Origin: a virus
Direction: 5' to 3' (one strand)
Length of the DNA stretch: 26,778 nt
Virus record (IMG/VR): IMGVR_UViG_3300030110_003875
Span: 1 to 26,778 of that record
A program made the translations under genes and the position numbers. How positions within the stretch are numbered: the first letter of the stretch is position 1; each line of letters begins with the position of its first letter. The notes below the pieces were generated by a model that did not search any database, was not told where the DNA came from, and worked only from the letters and a program-made list of their open reading frames with translations. This document shows, one piece after another, positions 17,776-26,687 of the stretch.

Positions 17776-20700
17776 ATGGCTCAAACCACAAATTTAAACG
17801 TATCGCCATACTTTGACGATTTTAATGCAGATGACAACTACTATAAGGTGTTGTTTAAACCGGGTGTGCCTGTTCAAGCAAGAGAACTAACTGGATTACA
17901 ATCAATATTACAAAATCAGATTGCTAAATTTGGTCAACATTTTTTTAAAGAAGGATCAAAAGTAATACCCGGAAATACAACCTATATTGATAATTATAAA
18001 TGCGTAGTAGTTAATAAAGAATATCTTGGAATAACTGTAGAGTCTTATATTGATCAATTATTAGATCAAAAAATATTTGGAGCGACATCTGGTGTAAGTG
18101 CGACCATAGTACAAATTATAAAATCTAAAGATTCTATAGACGGTGAATTAGCTCTTTACCTTCAATATGAATCTCAGGGTATTGAAAGCGCAGACGCTGT
18201 TGAATTTCAAGATGGAGAAAATTTAATTGCAAATATTAATATCACGTCAGGGCCAGAAAGTAGTGCTTTTATTCCAGCCGGTGAAGCTTTTGCATCGACA
18301 TTTTCAGTTGATTGTGTCGCTACGGGTTCTGCTTTTTCAATTAATGAAGGAGTTTATTTTGTAAGGGGTAATTTTGTCACAGTTAATTCACAAACTATAA
18401 TATTAGATCAATATTTTAATGATCCTACTGGTAGAATTGGATTAAAAATTTTAGAAGAGACAATAAACTCTGATGAAGATGCAAATCTTACAGATAATTC
18501 TAAGGGATTTAATAATTTTGCTGCTCCCGGTGCTGACCGCTTAAAAATATCTTGTTCTCTTACATTTAAAGGTATTGATGATTTTAATGATAATGATTTT
18601 ATAGAACTGGCATCTGTAAGAGAAGGTAATTTAGTAACAAAGACGACAACAACTGAATATAATCTAATTGCGAACGAATTAGCAAGAAGAACTTTTGATG
18701 AATCTGGAGATTATATAACAAAACCATTTACAATCAAAGTAAGAGAGTCAGCAAATAATGGAATCGGTAATAATGGTGTGTATCAAGAGGGACAAACTAC
18801 TTTTGATGGTGAACAAGCATCTGAAGAATTAGGTTTATATCAAGTATCATCTGGTAAAGCATATGTGAAAGGTTATGAAGTAAATAAACAAAACACAGAA
18901 TTTGTTGATTTTTTCAAACCAAGAACCACAAAAACTCTTGAAAATCAGGCAATAAATTATAACACCGGTGCATCATTAAGATTAAATCGTGTTTTAGGAT
19001 CTCCTGAAGTTGGTATTGGTAACACATATATTGTGAGTTTAAGAGATCAAAGAACAGGAACTCAAAGTGCAGCAAATATCATGTCTGCTCCCGGAGAGGA
19101 AATAGGTTTAGCAAGGGTATATGACTTTGCACTTGAGTCAGGAGCTTATAATACATCAACTCCAACTGCAAATGAATGGGATATATCACTATATGATGTT
19201 CAAACATTTACAAAGATAACTTTAAATACTAATCATACACTTTCTACACCAACTTTTGTAAAAGGAAAGTATAGTGGTGCTACAGGATTTTTAAGATCTG
19301 CAGTATCAGCATCTACCTCATTACAGGTTTATGAAACAAATGGAGAGTTCGTTCCAAATGAACCATTAATATTCAACGGCATTGAGAATTCTCGTGTGTC
19401 TGTTGCGGTTACAAGTTTTGGTGTAAGAGATGTTAAATCAATATTTGGTGGAACAGGACTAACAGATCAGAATAGTGGTGATGTTGGTTTTGCAAGAACA
19501 TTTACAGGTGACGTTAAGTTAAGGAATGAATTTATATTTGGTTCTGCTAATGTTACATCATCAACAGGGAGTGGAGGATCTGGAATTAGTACAATTACAA
19601 GTGGAAATGAACAGTTTCCCGGAAAAGTAAAAGTAGGTAATATTTTAAAATTTGGTGGACTTGGAAAAAATACTAAAACATTAGCAAGAGTAACTGCTGT
19701 AAGTAGTAGCAGTATCATTGTTGCTGGTGTAACCACCGTTGCAGGAGTAGCAGAGGGATTTTTACCTTTGGGTACAGCTGGATCATCTGTTGAAGTTCCA
19801 GATTTAACATTGGTGTCAAGTCCATTTGAAAAGTCAGATGATAATACTCTTTTTACATCACTACCAAAATCTCTAATATCAGATGTTGATTTAAGTGATG
19901 CGACTCTTGCGATTAGAAAAGTATTCAACGTTGCAATAAGTGCGTCTACAGATGCATTAACTGGTGCAGTTACAGCAGGAGATAATACTACATTTTTACC
20001 ATTTGATGAAGAAAGATATAGTTTGATAAGGGCAGATGGCACAATCGAGACATTGACTGACGATAAGTTTACCTTCACAAATGGAAATGGAACACTTCAG
20101 ATTAGTAATATTGGTGCAGATTTATCTGCAAATCAAGAAGCAACACTAATTGCAACTCTTAATAAAGTAAAACCAACAGCTAAAGTAAAAAGAAAAAATG
20201 CAGTTAATTCACTTGTCGTAGATAAATCAAATTTATCTGGATCAGGTATTGGTCGAACTACTCTTAATGATGGGTTGACTTATGGAAGTTACCCATTTGG
20301 AACTCGTGTACAAGATGAAAAAATATCTCTTAATACACCAGATGTTTTTGATATTTTAGGTATTTTTGAATCGACTGATACGAGTGATCCATCTTCACCA
20401 AAAATGACATTATCATCCATTAACACAGTTGATGGTGGGACAACTGATCTATTATTGGGAGAACAAATAAAAGGATCAACTTCTGGTGCGGTTGCTATCT
20501 ATACTGAACAACTTACGGATTCTCAAATTTCTTATATTCCAACAAATGAAAGTGAATTTGTGGAAGGTGAGTCTGTATTATTTGTGAACTCAAATGTTCA
20601 AGCCATCGTGAATACAATAGATGTTCCATCGAGAAATATCTCCGCAGACTTTACATTTAATAACGGTCAAAGTTCGACTTTATTCAATCATGGATTTATT

Positions 20701-23700
20701 ACAAAGAAAAGTAATGTTAATACACCAACTAAAAAAATAAAAATATATTTTACAAACGGATTTTTTGAATCTGACGATACAGGTGATATCACCACTGTTA
20801 ATTCTTATGGAGATTTAGATTATAAAAATGATGTTCAATCTATCAATGGTTTAAGAAATACTGATTTATTAGACATAAGACCTAGAGTTTCAAGTTATAC
20901 TGTTGCAGAGAGTAATAGATCACCACTTGAATTTTTAGGTAGATCATTAAATGCATCTGGAAATTCAGCATCTAATGTTCTTGCATCGGATGAATCAATA
21001 ACAGTTGATTTTTCTTTTTACTTAGGAAGAATTGATAAATTATATCTTACAAAAGCTGGTGAATTAACACATGTTCCCGGAACACCTGCAGAAGAACCAG
21101 ATTCTCCAGTTGCAGTAGACGATTCGCTTGAATTAGCAACTATTACGTTACCAGCATATCTTTTTGATGCTTCAGAGGCAACTATGTCTTTCTTGAAACA
21201 TAAAAGATATAGGATGGAAGATATAAGAAAACTTGAAACTAGAATAAAAAATTTAGAATATTATAGTTCATTAACTCTTTTAGAGACAGCAACCGCAAAT
21301 TTATTTGTTCCTGATGAGGATGGTTTAAACAAATTTAAATCTGGATTTTTTGTTGATAATTTCACAACCTTCCAACCTCAAGAGTCTGAAATACCTGTAA
21401 AAAATAGTATTGACTCCACAAATAAAGAATTAAGACCATCCCATTATACTTCCTCTATTGATTTACAAGTTGGCCCTGTTGAAGGTGAAACAAGCATTTA
21501 TACTGGAGCAGCACCTGAAGGAGTTAATATTAGAAAAACTGGAGATGTCATAACATTAGATTATGATGAAGTAGAATATCTTAATCAGACTTTTGGAACA
21601 AGATCCGAAAGTGTCACTCCATTTCTACTTAATTTCTGGGAAGGATTTGTTAAGTTGACACCTTCTACTGATACTTGGGTTAACACTGTTAGACTTGAAT
21701 CGAACGTTTTTGAAACTGAGGGCAATTTTGAAGATGTAACTAGAACAGCAGAAAGAAGGTATGGAGGTTTTGATCCACAAACAGGATTAACACCCTTAAT
21801 TTGGGGTGGTTGGCAGACTAATTGGACTGGAACAAGAAAAGAGAGTAGAGTTAGAAAAAGAAGAGAAGTAACAGGTAGAAAAACATTTAGATCTACATCC
21901 GGTTATAATTATAAAGATATAGAAAGAACAACTACAACAACATTCCAAGATACATTTACTGATACATTTAGAACAGGAACAGAATCAAGAGATGGTTCAA
22001 GACAATTAATCACTGAACAATTTGATCAAACATCTCTGGGTGATAGGACAATAAGTTCAGCCATTGTTCCCACAATTAGATCAAGAAACGTTGCTTTTGA
22101 TGGAAAAGGATTTTTACCACAAGCAAGACTCTTTGGATTCTTTGATGGTGTTAATGTAACAAAATATTGTGTACCAAAACTGATTGAAATAGAAATGGTA
22201 TCTGGTAGTTTCCAAGTTGGCGAAACTGTCACGGGAACTATTAAAACAAATCCTAACTTAGCGTCTGATCCACCATATATTCAATTTAGAACTGCCGTTT
22301 CAAACCATAAAGAGGGCCCTCATGATGTACCAACAAAAAGATATCTTAGAAATCCCTATACAGATACACAAGTAGCAAATTTAGCACTTGAATCTTTTGG
22401 TGGTAATGTGGGTCAAATTTTAGCAGGTGGTGGAGGTAGTTCTTCAATCATACCAAGCACTTATTCATCAACTTCAACTTTGTTAAATGTTGACACAGTG
22501 GCACTTGCCAATCAACCACAAGGAGACTTTTTTGGATATGTTCAAACTGGTATGATCCTAAAAGGTGGAACATCAGGTGCTGAAGCAAAAATTACAAATG
22601 TTAGATTAGTAACTGATTTTACATCAACAGTTCAAGGTAGTTTCTATATTCCAAATCCAAATGTTAATACAAATCCAGTTTTCCAAACAGGAGAGAGGGA
22701 TTTCTTATTAACAGATGATCCAGAAAATGATCCTGCTGAAGCAACCACTACAGGTAAAGATATCTACACTGCAAGTGGATCAGTTCAAACGGTTCAAGAA
22801 AATATTGTTTCTGTGAGAAATGCTAAGATTGTTAATCTTTTTGAATCACAAGACAGAGCTGTTTCTGAACAAATCGGAACTGAAGTTGACACTGAAGTTG
22901 AAGGAGAAGAAACATCTGATAGAACTATAGGAACTGGCAGAACCTACAGAGGGGGTCATTATAATAGAAGAAGAAGGAGAAATCGAGTTGGTAAGAGAAA
23001 CAGGGGTAAGAAAGGTAAGAAGGGTGGTAAGAAAGGAGGCGGTTGTTTTATGCCCGGCACCTTAATGACACTTGCCGATGGATCTCAAAAGAAAGTAGAG
23101 GAAATTAAAGTTGGTGATAAGTTACTAGGTTTATCTGATACAATCAATGAAGTAAAAGAAGTTTTAAATCCTAAGACAAACGGAAGAAAACTAGCAAACA
23201 TAAACGATAAGGGATACTTTGTAACAGAAGATCACCCATTCATGACATCTGATGGTTGGAAATCTTGTAATCAAGAAATTTCTAATGAAAACTATCCTGA
23301 CCTTGAAGTTAATCAACTTGAAATTGGTGATGAGATAAAATGTAAAGGTAATGAAGTTGAGAAAGTAACCTCAATAGAATTTAAAGAAGTTGATGCTAAC
23401 ACTGACTTGCATAACTTTACATTAGATGGTGATCATACATATATCGCTAATAACTTTGTTGCACATAATAAACGTGGTGGTGGACGTGGAAATGAGAAGG
23501 CTGGAGATCCATTAGCACAATCATTCTTTATAAAAGAGGAACAGGGTGTATTTTTAACAAGTTGTGAGGTGTTCTTTGAAAGAAAAGACCCGAATGATAT
23601 TCCAGTAACAATTCAAATAAGAACTATGAAAACTGGATTACCAACAACAGAGGTAGTTCCTTTTTCAGAGGTTACAATAGATCCAGATCAAATTACTACT

Positions 23701-26031
23701 TCCACTAATGGTAGTGTTCCATCTAAGTTCACATTTGAATCTCCAGTCTATCTTGAGGGTGGTGCTGAATACGCAATTGTATTAAAATCTGTATCTTTAA
23801 AATATAAAGTTTTCATATCAAGAATTGGTGAAAATGATCTAATTACGGATGAATTTGTATCTAATCAACCGACTTTAGGTTCATTATTTAAATCACAAAA
23901 TGCTTCAACATGGGAACCAAGCCAATGGGAGGATCTGAAGTTTAAATTAAATAGAGCAAATTTCGTTTCAGAGGGAATCGTTGAATTATATAATCCAATA
24001 CTATCAAGAGGAAATTATCAAATTCCAAAATTGATGCCAGATGCCTTGCAAACTCACTCGAAAAAAGTAAGAGTTGGTCTATCATCTGCATTTGGTGCAG
24101 GTATTCATCCAACATTTGGAAATACAATTTATCAGCAAGGATCAAATGTCACTGGTAATTTAGTTGGAACTTCTGGTGCTGCTTCTGGTTCTTTGACAGT
24201 TACAAGAGCTGGTATTGGATATACGTCATCGAACGCATCTGTTGCCTCTCGTGATGGTGATGGTCATACTGTTGCAGGAGTCGCTTTATCAGCAATCACA
24301 GGAAGCGGAGTAAACGCAGTCGCGACTGTTGAATATAACGAGGGATCAATAGTCAATGCAACTGTATCGTCAGGAGGTCAAGGTTATCAAATTGGAGATG
24401 TTTTAGGAATTACAACTGATTTAGGTATTAACGGAAGATTGTCTGTGGTAGCGATTGCTGCAACGAGTGAATTAATAGTTGACAATGTTCAGGGTGTATT
24501 CTTAACTGGTGCTGGAACAACTCTTATGTATGGTACAGCAGATGGTGATGTTGGTAGCACAAAGGCTGGAGTTGGTAGTGCTATTTGTGGTAACGGTGGA
24601 AGTTCTGGAGCATTTATTACTGACGGAACTGTTATATCCGTAACAGATGGTCTACACATTACTGTAAATCACAAGAATCATGGAATGTATCATGAACAAA
24701 ACTTGGTTACAATATCAGACGTAACAGGTGATATACCACCAACTAAGTTATCAGTTCCTTATAACAATAGTTCAACAGATCCTATCACTGTTGATAATAT
24801 TGGCATTCTTACATCGTTTGAAAATGTTTCAGTTGCTGCGACAAATCCCGGATATGTTAAAGTAAAAAATGAGATTATAAAGTATACTGGTGTATCAGCA
24901 TTCTCCGGTCAAGGAACAATCACTGGTGTTACACGAGCACAAGATTCAACAAGTGCTCAGAATTATGTTAAAGGTGATTTAGTTCAAAAATATGAACTTG
25001 GAGGTGTATCTTTACGTCGTATCAATCGAACTCATGATTTCAGAGAAGTGACTGACACTAATCCTATAACACTTGATTCATATAAAATAAAAGTGGATAT
25101 GGGAGAACAAGGGATCGGAAGAAGTACCTCTGATGTAACAAGTTACCCAGCTTTATTCTTAGATCAAACAAAATCAACTGGAGGCCTTAATATACGTGCT
25201 ACTCAAAATATGCCATTTGAAATTATCACTCCAATGATTCAAAATATGACCGTTTCTGGAACAACAATAGAATCTTTTGTTAGGACTGTAAGTGGAACAA
25301 GTGTAAATGATGGTTCGGGTGAAGGGACAGATGTTCCGTTCATAAACAAAGGTGAGGAAGCTATCGCTCTTGATGATATTAATTATCTTGACTCTCCTAG
25401 AGTCATTGCCTCAAGGGTAAATGAATTAAATACTGCAACTCTTAATGTATTACCGGGTGATAGGTCTTTAAACATATCATTGACATTACTTTCAGGGGAT
25501 AATTTACTATCACCAGTAATCGATACTCAAAGAATGAACGCGATATTGACCTCTAACAGAATTGATAATGTAATTGGTGATGTCACTGTTGACAGTAGAG
25601 TTGATACTCTACTTGATGACCCATCATCTGCGGTCTATGTTTCAAAAGAAAATATTCTTGAAACTTCTGCTACATCACTCAAAATTATCGTTGATGCTCA
25701 CGTCAATAACTTTAGTGACATAAGAGCATTCTATGCGATAAGTAATTCTCAAGGATCTGAACCAACATTTGTTCCATTCCCCGGATATGATAATTTAGAT
25801 GAAAATGGTAGAGTAAGAACAACTGATAAGAGTAGTGGTAGACCCGATGCATTAATCAATAAGAGTGATCCTACAGGATTTATACCAGAAGAACTTGAAT
25901 ATAGGGAATATACATTTACAGCAAATGAATTACCTTCATTCAAATCATTTAGAATTAAATTCTTAATGACTTCAACTAATCAGGCATTCGTACCTAGATT
26001 AACAAGTTTGAAAGTTATCGCAACTGCCTAA
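17776..26031 (+). CDS. DUF4815-type giant tail/baseplate protein with a Hint domain
   Basis: This 2751-residue protein opens with the DUF4815 pattern seen in many marine T4-like phages: PYFDDFNADDNYYKVLFKPG at 11-30, then VPVQARELTGLQSILQNQI. A KAYVKGYEV element lies at about 361-369. A helical stretch rich in Arg and Glu, with RMEDIRKLETRIKNLEYYSS, sits at about 1146-1165 and may form a coiled coil. A very basic linker at 1731-1753 leads into a Hint domain at 1757-1898. The conserved DPLAQSFF motif at 1911-1918 and a beta-sandwich-like region (about 1919-2090) follow. Residues about 2130-2240 hold GxGY-type repeats like those of the giant gp7-like protein. The protein ends in a strand pair with SFRIKFLMTSTNQAFVP. 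It takes the place of T4 genes 9-12 between gp8 and gp13, so I infer a role in peripheral baseplate or fibre attachment. It starts six bases after gp8 with no clear Shine-Dalgarno, and its stop overlaps the next start as TAATG. Confidence 0.88.
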   Translation: MAQTTNLNVSPYFDDFNADDNYYKVLFKPGVPVQARELTGLQSILQNQIAKFGQHFFKEGSKVIPGNTTYIDNYKCVVVNKEYLGITVESYIDQLLDQKIFGATSGVSATIVQIIKSKDSIDGELALYLQYESQGIESADAVEFQDGENLIANINITSGPESSAFIPAGEAFASTFSVDCVATGSAFSINEGVYFVRGNFVTVNSQTIILDQYFNDPTGRIGLKILEETINSDEDANLTDNSKGFNNFAAPGADRLKISCSLTFKGIDDFNDNDFIELASVREGNLVTKTTTTEYNLIANELARRTFDESGDYITKPFTIKVRESANNGIGNNGVYQEGQTTFDGEQASEELGLYQVSSGKAYVKGYEVNKQNTEFVDFFKPRTTKTLENQAINYNTGASLRLNRVLGSPEVGIGNTYIVSLRDQRTGTQSAANIMSAPGEEIGLARVYDFALESGAYNTSTPTANEWDISLYDVQTFTKITLNTNHTLSTPTFVKGKYSGATGFLRSAVSASTSLQVYETNGEFVPNEPLIFNGIENSRVSVAVTSFGVRDVKSIFGGTGLTDQNSGDVGFARTFTGDVKLRNEFIFGSANVTSSTGSGGSGISTITSGNEQFPGKVKVGNILKFGGLGKNTKTLARVTAVSSSSIIVAGVTTVAGVAEGFLPLGTAGSSVEVPDLTLVSSPFEKSDDNTLFTSLPKSLISDVDLSDATLAIRKVFNVAISASTDALTGAVTAGDNTTFLPFDEERYSLIRADGTIETLTDDKFTFTNGNGTLQISNIGADLSANQEATLIATLNKVKPTAKVKRKNAVNSLVVDKSNLSGSGIGRTTLNDGLTYGSYPFGTRVQDEKISLNTPDVFDILGIFESTDTSDPSSPKMTLSSINTVDGGTTDLLLGEQIKGSTSGAVAIYTEQLTDSQISYIPTNESEFVEGESVLFVNSNVQAIVNTIDVPSRNISADFTFNNGQSSTLFNHGFITKKSNVNTPTKKIKIYFTNGFFESDDTGDITTVNSYGDLDYKNDVQSINGLRNTDLLDIRPRVSSYTVAESNRSPLEFLGRSLNASGNSASNVLASDESITVDFSFYLGRIDKLYLTKAGELTHVPGTPAEEPDSPVAVDDSLELATITLPAYLFDASEATMSFLKHKRYRMEDIRKLETRIKNLEYYSSLTLLETATANLFVPDEDGLNKFKSGFFVDNFTTFQPQESEIPVKNSIDSTNKELRPSHYTSSIDLQVGPVEGETSIYTGAAPEGVNIRKTGDVITLDYDEVEYLNQTFGTRSESVTPFLLNFWEGFVKLTPSTDTWVNTVRLESNVFETEGNFEDVTRTAERRYGGFDPQTGLTPLIWGGWQTNWTGTRKESRVRKRREVTGRKTFRSTSGYNYKDIERTTTTTFQDTFTDTFRTGTESRDGSRQLITEQFDQTSLGDRTISSAIVPTIRSRNVAFDGKGFLPQARLFGFFDGVNVTKYCVPKLIEIEMVSGSFQVGETVTGTIKTNPNLASDPPYIQFRTAVSNHKEGPHDVPTKRYLRNPYTDTQVANLALESFGGNVGQILAGGGGSSSIIPSTYSSTSTLLNVDTVALANQPQGDFFGYVQTGMILKGGTSGAEAKITNVRLVTDFTSTVQGSFYIPNPNVNTNPVFQTGERDFLLTDDPENDPAEATTTGKDIYTASGSVQTVQENIVSVRNAKIVNLFESQDRAVSEQIGTEVDTEVEGEETSDRTIGTGRTYRGGHYNRRRRRNRVGKRNRGKKGKKGGKKGGGCFMPGTLMTLADGSQKKVEEIKVGDKLLGLSDTINEVKEVLNPKTNGRKLANINDKGYFVTEDHPFMTSDGWKSCNQEISNENYPDLEVNQLEIGDEIKCKGNEVEKVTSIEFKEVDANTDLHNFTLDGDHTYIANNFVAHNKRGGGRGNEKAGDPLAQSFFIKEEQGVFLTSCEVFFERKDPNDIPVTIQIRTMKTGLPTTEVVPFSEVTIDPDQITTSTNGSVPSKFTFESPVYLEGGAEYAIVLKSVSLKYKVFISRIGENDLITDEFVSNQPTLGSLFKSQNASTWEPSQWEDLKFKLNRANFVSEGIVELYNPILSRGNYQIPKLMPDALQTHSKKVRVGLSSAFGAGIHPTFGNTIYQQGSNVTGNLVGTSGAASGSLTVTRAGIGYTSSNASVASRDGDGHTVAGVALSAITGSGVNAVATVEYNEGSIVNATVSSGGQGYQIGDVLGITTDLGINGRLSVVAIAATSELIVDNVQGVFLTGAGTTLMYGTADGDVGSTKAGVGSAICGNGGSSGAFITDGTVISVTDGLHITVNHKNHGMYHEQNLVTISDVTGDIPPTKLSVPYNNSSTDPITVDNIGILTSFENVSVAATNPGYVKVKNEIIKYTGVSAFSGQGTITGVTRAQDSTSAQNYVKGDLVQKYELGGVSLRRINRTHDFREVTDTNPITLDSYKIKVDMGEQGIGRSTSDVTSYPALFLDQTKSTGGLNIRATQNMPFEIITPMIQNMTVSGTTIESFVRTVSGTSVNDGSGEGTDVPFINKGEEAIALDDINYLDSPRVIASRVNELNTATLNVLPGDRSLNISLTLLSGDNLLSPVIDTQRMNAILTSNRIDNVIGDVTVDSRVDTLLDDPSSAVYVSKENILETSATSLKIIVDAHVNNFSDIRAFYAISNSQGSEPTFVPFPGYDNLDENGRVRTTDKSSGRPDALINKSDPTGFIPEELEYREYTFTANELPSFKSFRIKFLMTSTNQAFVPRLTSLKVIATA
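22966..23043 (+). other. Basic Gly/Lys/Arg linker before the Hint domain
   Basis: Residues 1731-1756 run from an R-R-R-R-R stretch through alternating Arg, Asn, Gly and Lys to K-K-G-G-K-K-G-G-G. Of the 23 residues 1731-1753, 15 are Lys or Arg and none is acidic. The same character resumes after the Hint domain as K-R-G-G-G-R-G, so the Hint domain appears to interrupt a single flexible basic linker. The segment before it (about 1690-1715) is acidic, which makes a sharp charge switch. Confidence 0.8.
23044..23469 (+). other. Hint (intein-like/BIL-type) domain, 142 residues
   Basis: Residues 1757-1898 of the DUF4815 protein carry the standard Hint blocks. Block A begins CFMPGTLMTLADGS with the nucleophile C1757, followed by K-x-V-E-E-I-K-V-G-D. 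Block B is G-Y-F-V-T-E-D-H-P-F with the T-x-x-H pair. The C-terminal blocks are DLHNFTLDGDHTYIANNF and then V-A-H-N, with penultimate H1897 and terminal N1898. At 142 residues there is no room for a homing endonuclease. The residue after the terminal Asn is K1899, not Cys, Ser or Thr, so standard splicing is not expected. This fits bacterial-intein-like (BIL) Hint domains, which cleave or splice by alternative routes. A frame without stops runs through it, so it is translated with the host protein. Confidence 0.9.
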
Positions 26032-26255
26032 TGGATTACGTAAAAGTAAAAGACAATGATCATTTGATTAGAAATACTAAATCAAATTGTATTGTTAATA
26101 CGAATAAGGCTGAATATGAGGAGTATCTTACTCGTCGTAAATTAAAGAAAAGTGAAAAAAATAAAGTTGATAATCTTGAAAGAGACATATCAACTCTTAG
26201 GAATGAAATTACTGAAATCAAAGATATGTTAAGGAGTTTGGTAAATGGCAACTAA
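26031..26255 (+). CDS. Small coiled-coil virion-region protein
   Basis: The 74-residue product starts MDYVKVKDNDHLIRN, has a NTNKAEYEEYL segment at about 24-34, and then a Lys/Glu-rich helical region. Hydrophobic residues recur at heptad-like spacing in LERDISTLRNEITEIKDML (about 50-68). Similar small proteins, with an N-terminal 'visibly conserved' strand and a C-terminal coiled coil, sit next to tail genes in many T4-like marine phages, and I recognise the type without knowing its function. Its ATG overlaps the preceding stop by one base (TAATG), which suggests translation by reinitiation. Its own 3' end overlaps the next gene by 11 bases. Confidence 0.8.
   Translation: MDYVKVKDNDHLIRNTKSNCIVNTNKAEYEEYLTRRKLKKSEKNKVDNLERDISTLRNEITEIKDMLRSLVNGN
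26231..26236 (+). promoter_or_regulatory. Strong ribosome binding site
   Basis: AAGGAG lies eight bases before the ATG at 26245, inside the end of the coiled-coil gene. It is the clearest Shine-Dalgarno in the window and supports that start codon. Most other genes here lack one, so this gene may be translated more strongly than its neighbours. Confidence 0.75.
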
Positions 26256-26664
26256 AAAAATTACATTTGATCCAGAGGCAGGAGTCGCATATCCATGTGA
26301 TTTAACTCTCAATGTTGGTGCAGATTTTACTGCAAATTTTGAAGTTGTTAATACGGCAAATACTGGATACAATTTTGGAACAACAAACTCTGTTGGTATT
26401 GCAACAACAACTGGTTGGACAGGATCTTCTCAGATGACAAAAAGTGCTGCGATTGGATCAACAGCCTTTCCAAATGCAACATTTACAGTTGGATTTACAA
26501 GTGCAACAAGTGGTAAATTTAAAATATCTTTAGGATCAACAGATACAAGATCGCTAAAAGATGGAAGATATGTATATGATGTTTTAGTTGGATCTGGTGC
26601 AACAGTGTATAGAATTATAGACGGAAACATCCTTGTAAGAGGTGGTGTATCTTCTGCACCCTAA
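26245..26664 (+). CDS. Small beta-rich structural protein, unassigned
   Basis: This 139-residue protein has an N-terminal strand (ITFDPEAGVAYPCDLTLNVG at about 6-25), a Gly/Thr-rich centre with repeated short strands, and an ending GRYVYDVLVGSGATVYRIIDGNILVRGG at about 107-134. The D-G-x-Y-x-Y-D-V-x-V ... V-x-R-I-x-x-G-x-I-x-V-x-P/G pattern is common to small proteins that pack against phage fibres or whiskers. No signal peptide or membrane segment is visible. It is likely a virion protein because it lies between the DUF4815 gene and gp13 and shares the local composition. I cannot name a T4 counterpart. The strong AAGGAG site fixes the start. Confidence 0.75.
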   Translation: MATKKITFDPEAGVAYPCDLTLNVGADFTANFEVVNTANTGYNFGTTNSVGIATTTGWTGSSQMTKSAAIGSTAFPNATFTVGFTSATSGKFKISLGSTDTRSLKDGRYVYDVLVGSGATVYRIIDGNILVRGGVSSAP

Positions 26665-26672
26665 ATATTGAT

Positions 26673-26677
26673 AGAGG
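26673..26677 (+). promoter_or_regulatory. Ribosome binding site for gp13
   Basis: AGAGG lies ten bases before the ATG at 26688, slightly farther than usual. It sits in the 23-base gap after the preceding stop. Confidence 0.5.
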
Positions 26678-26687
26678 TATAGTATAA

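Noticed and set aside
19467-20078. 203-codon open frame on the minus strand
   Set aside because: It lies wholly inside the DUF4815 gene, has a Val/Leu/Ser/Pro-heavy composition expected of an antisense reading, and has no recognisable domain.
23044-23469. Standard splicing intein with homing endonuclease
   Set aside because: The domain has 142 residues with no endonuclease block and is followed by Lys instead of Cys, Ser or Thr.
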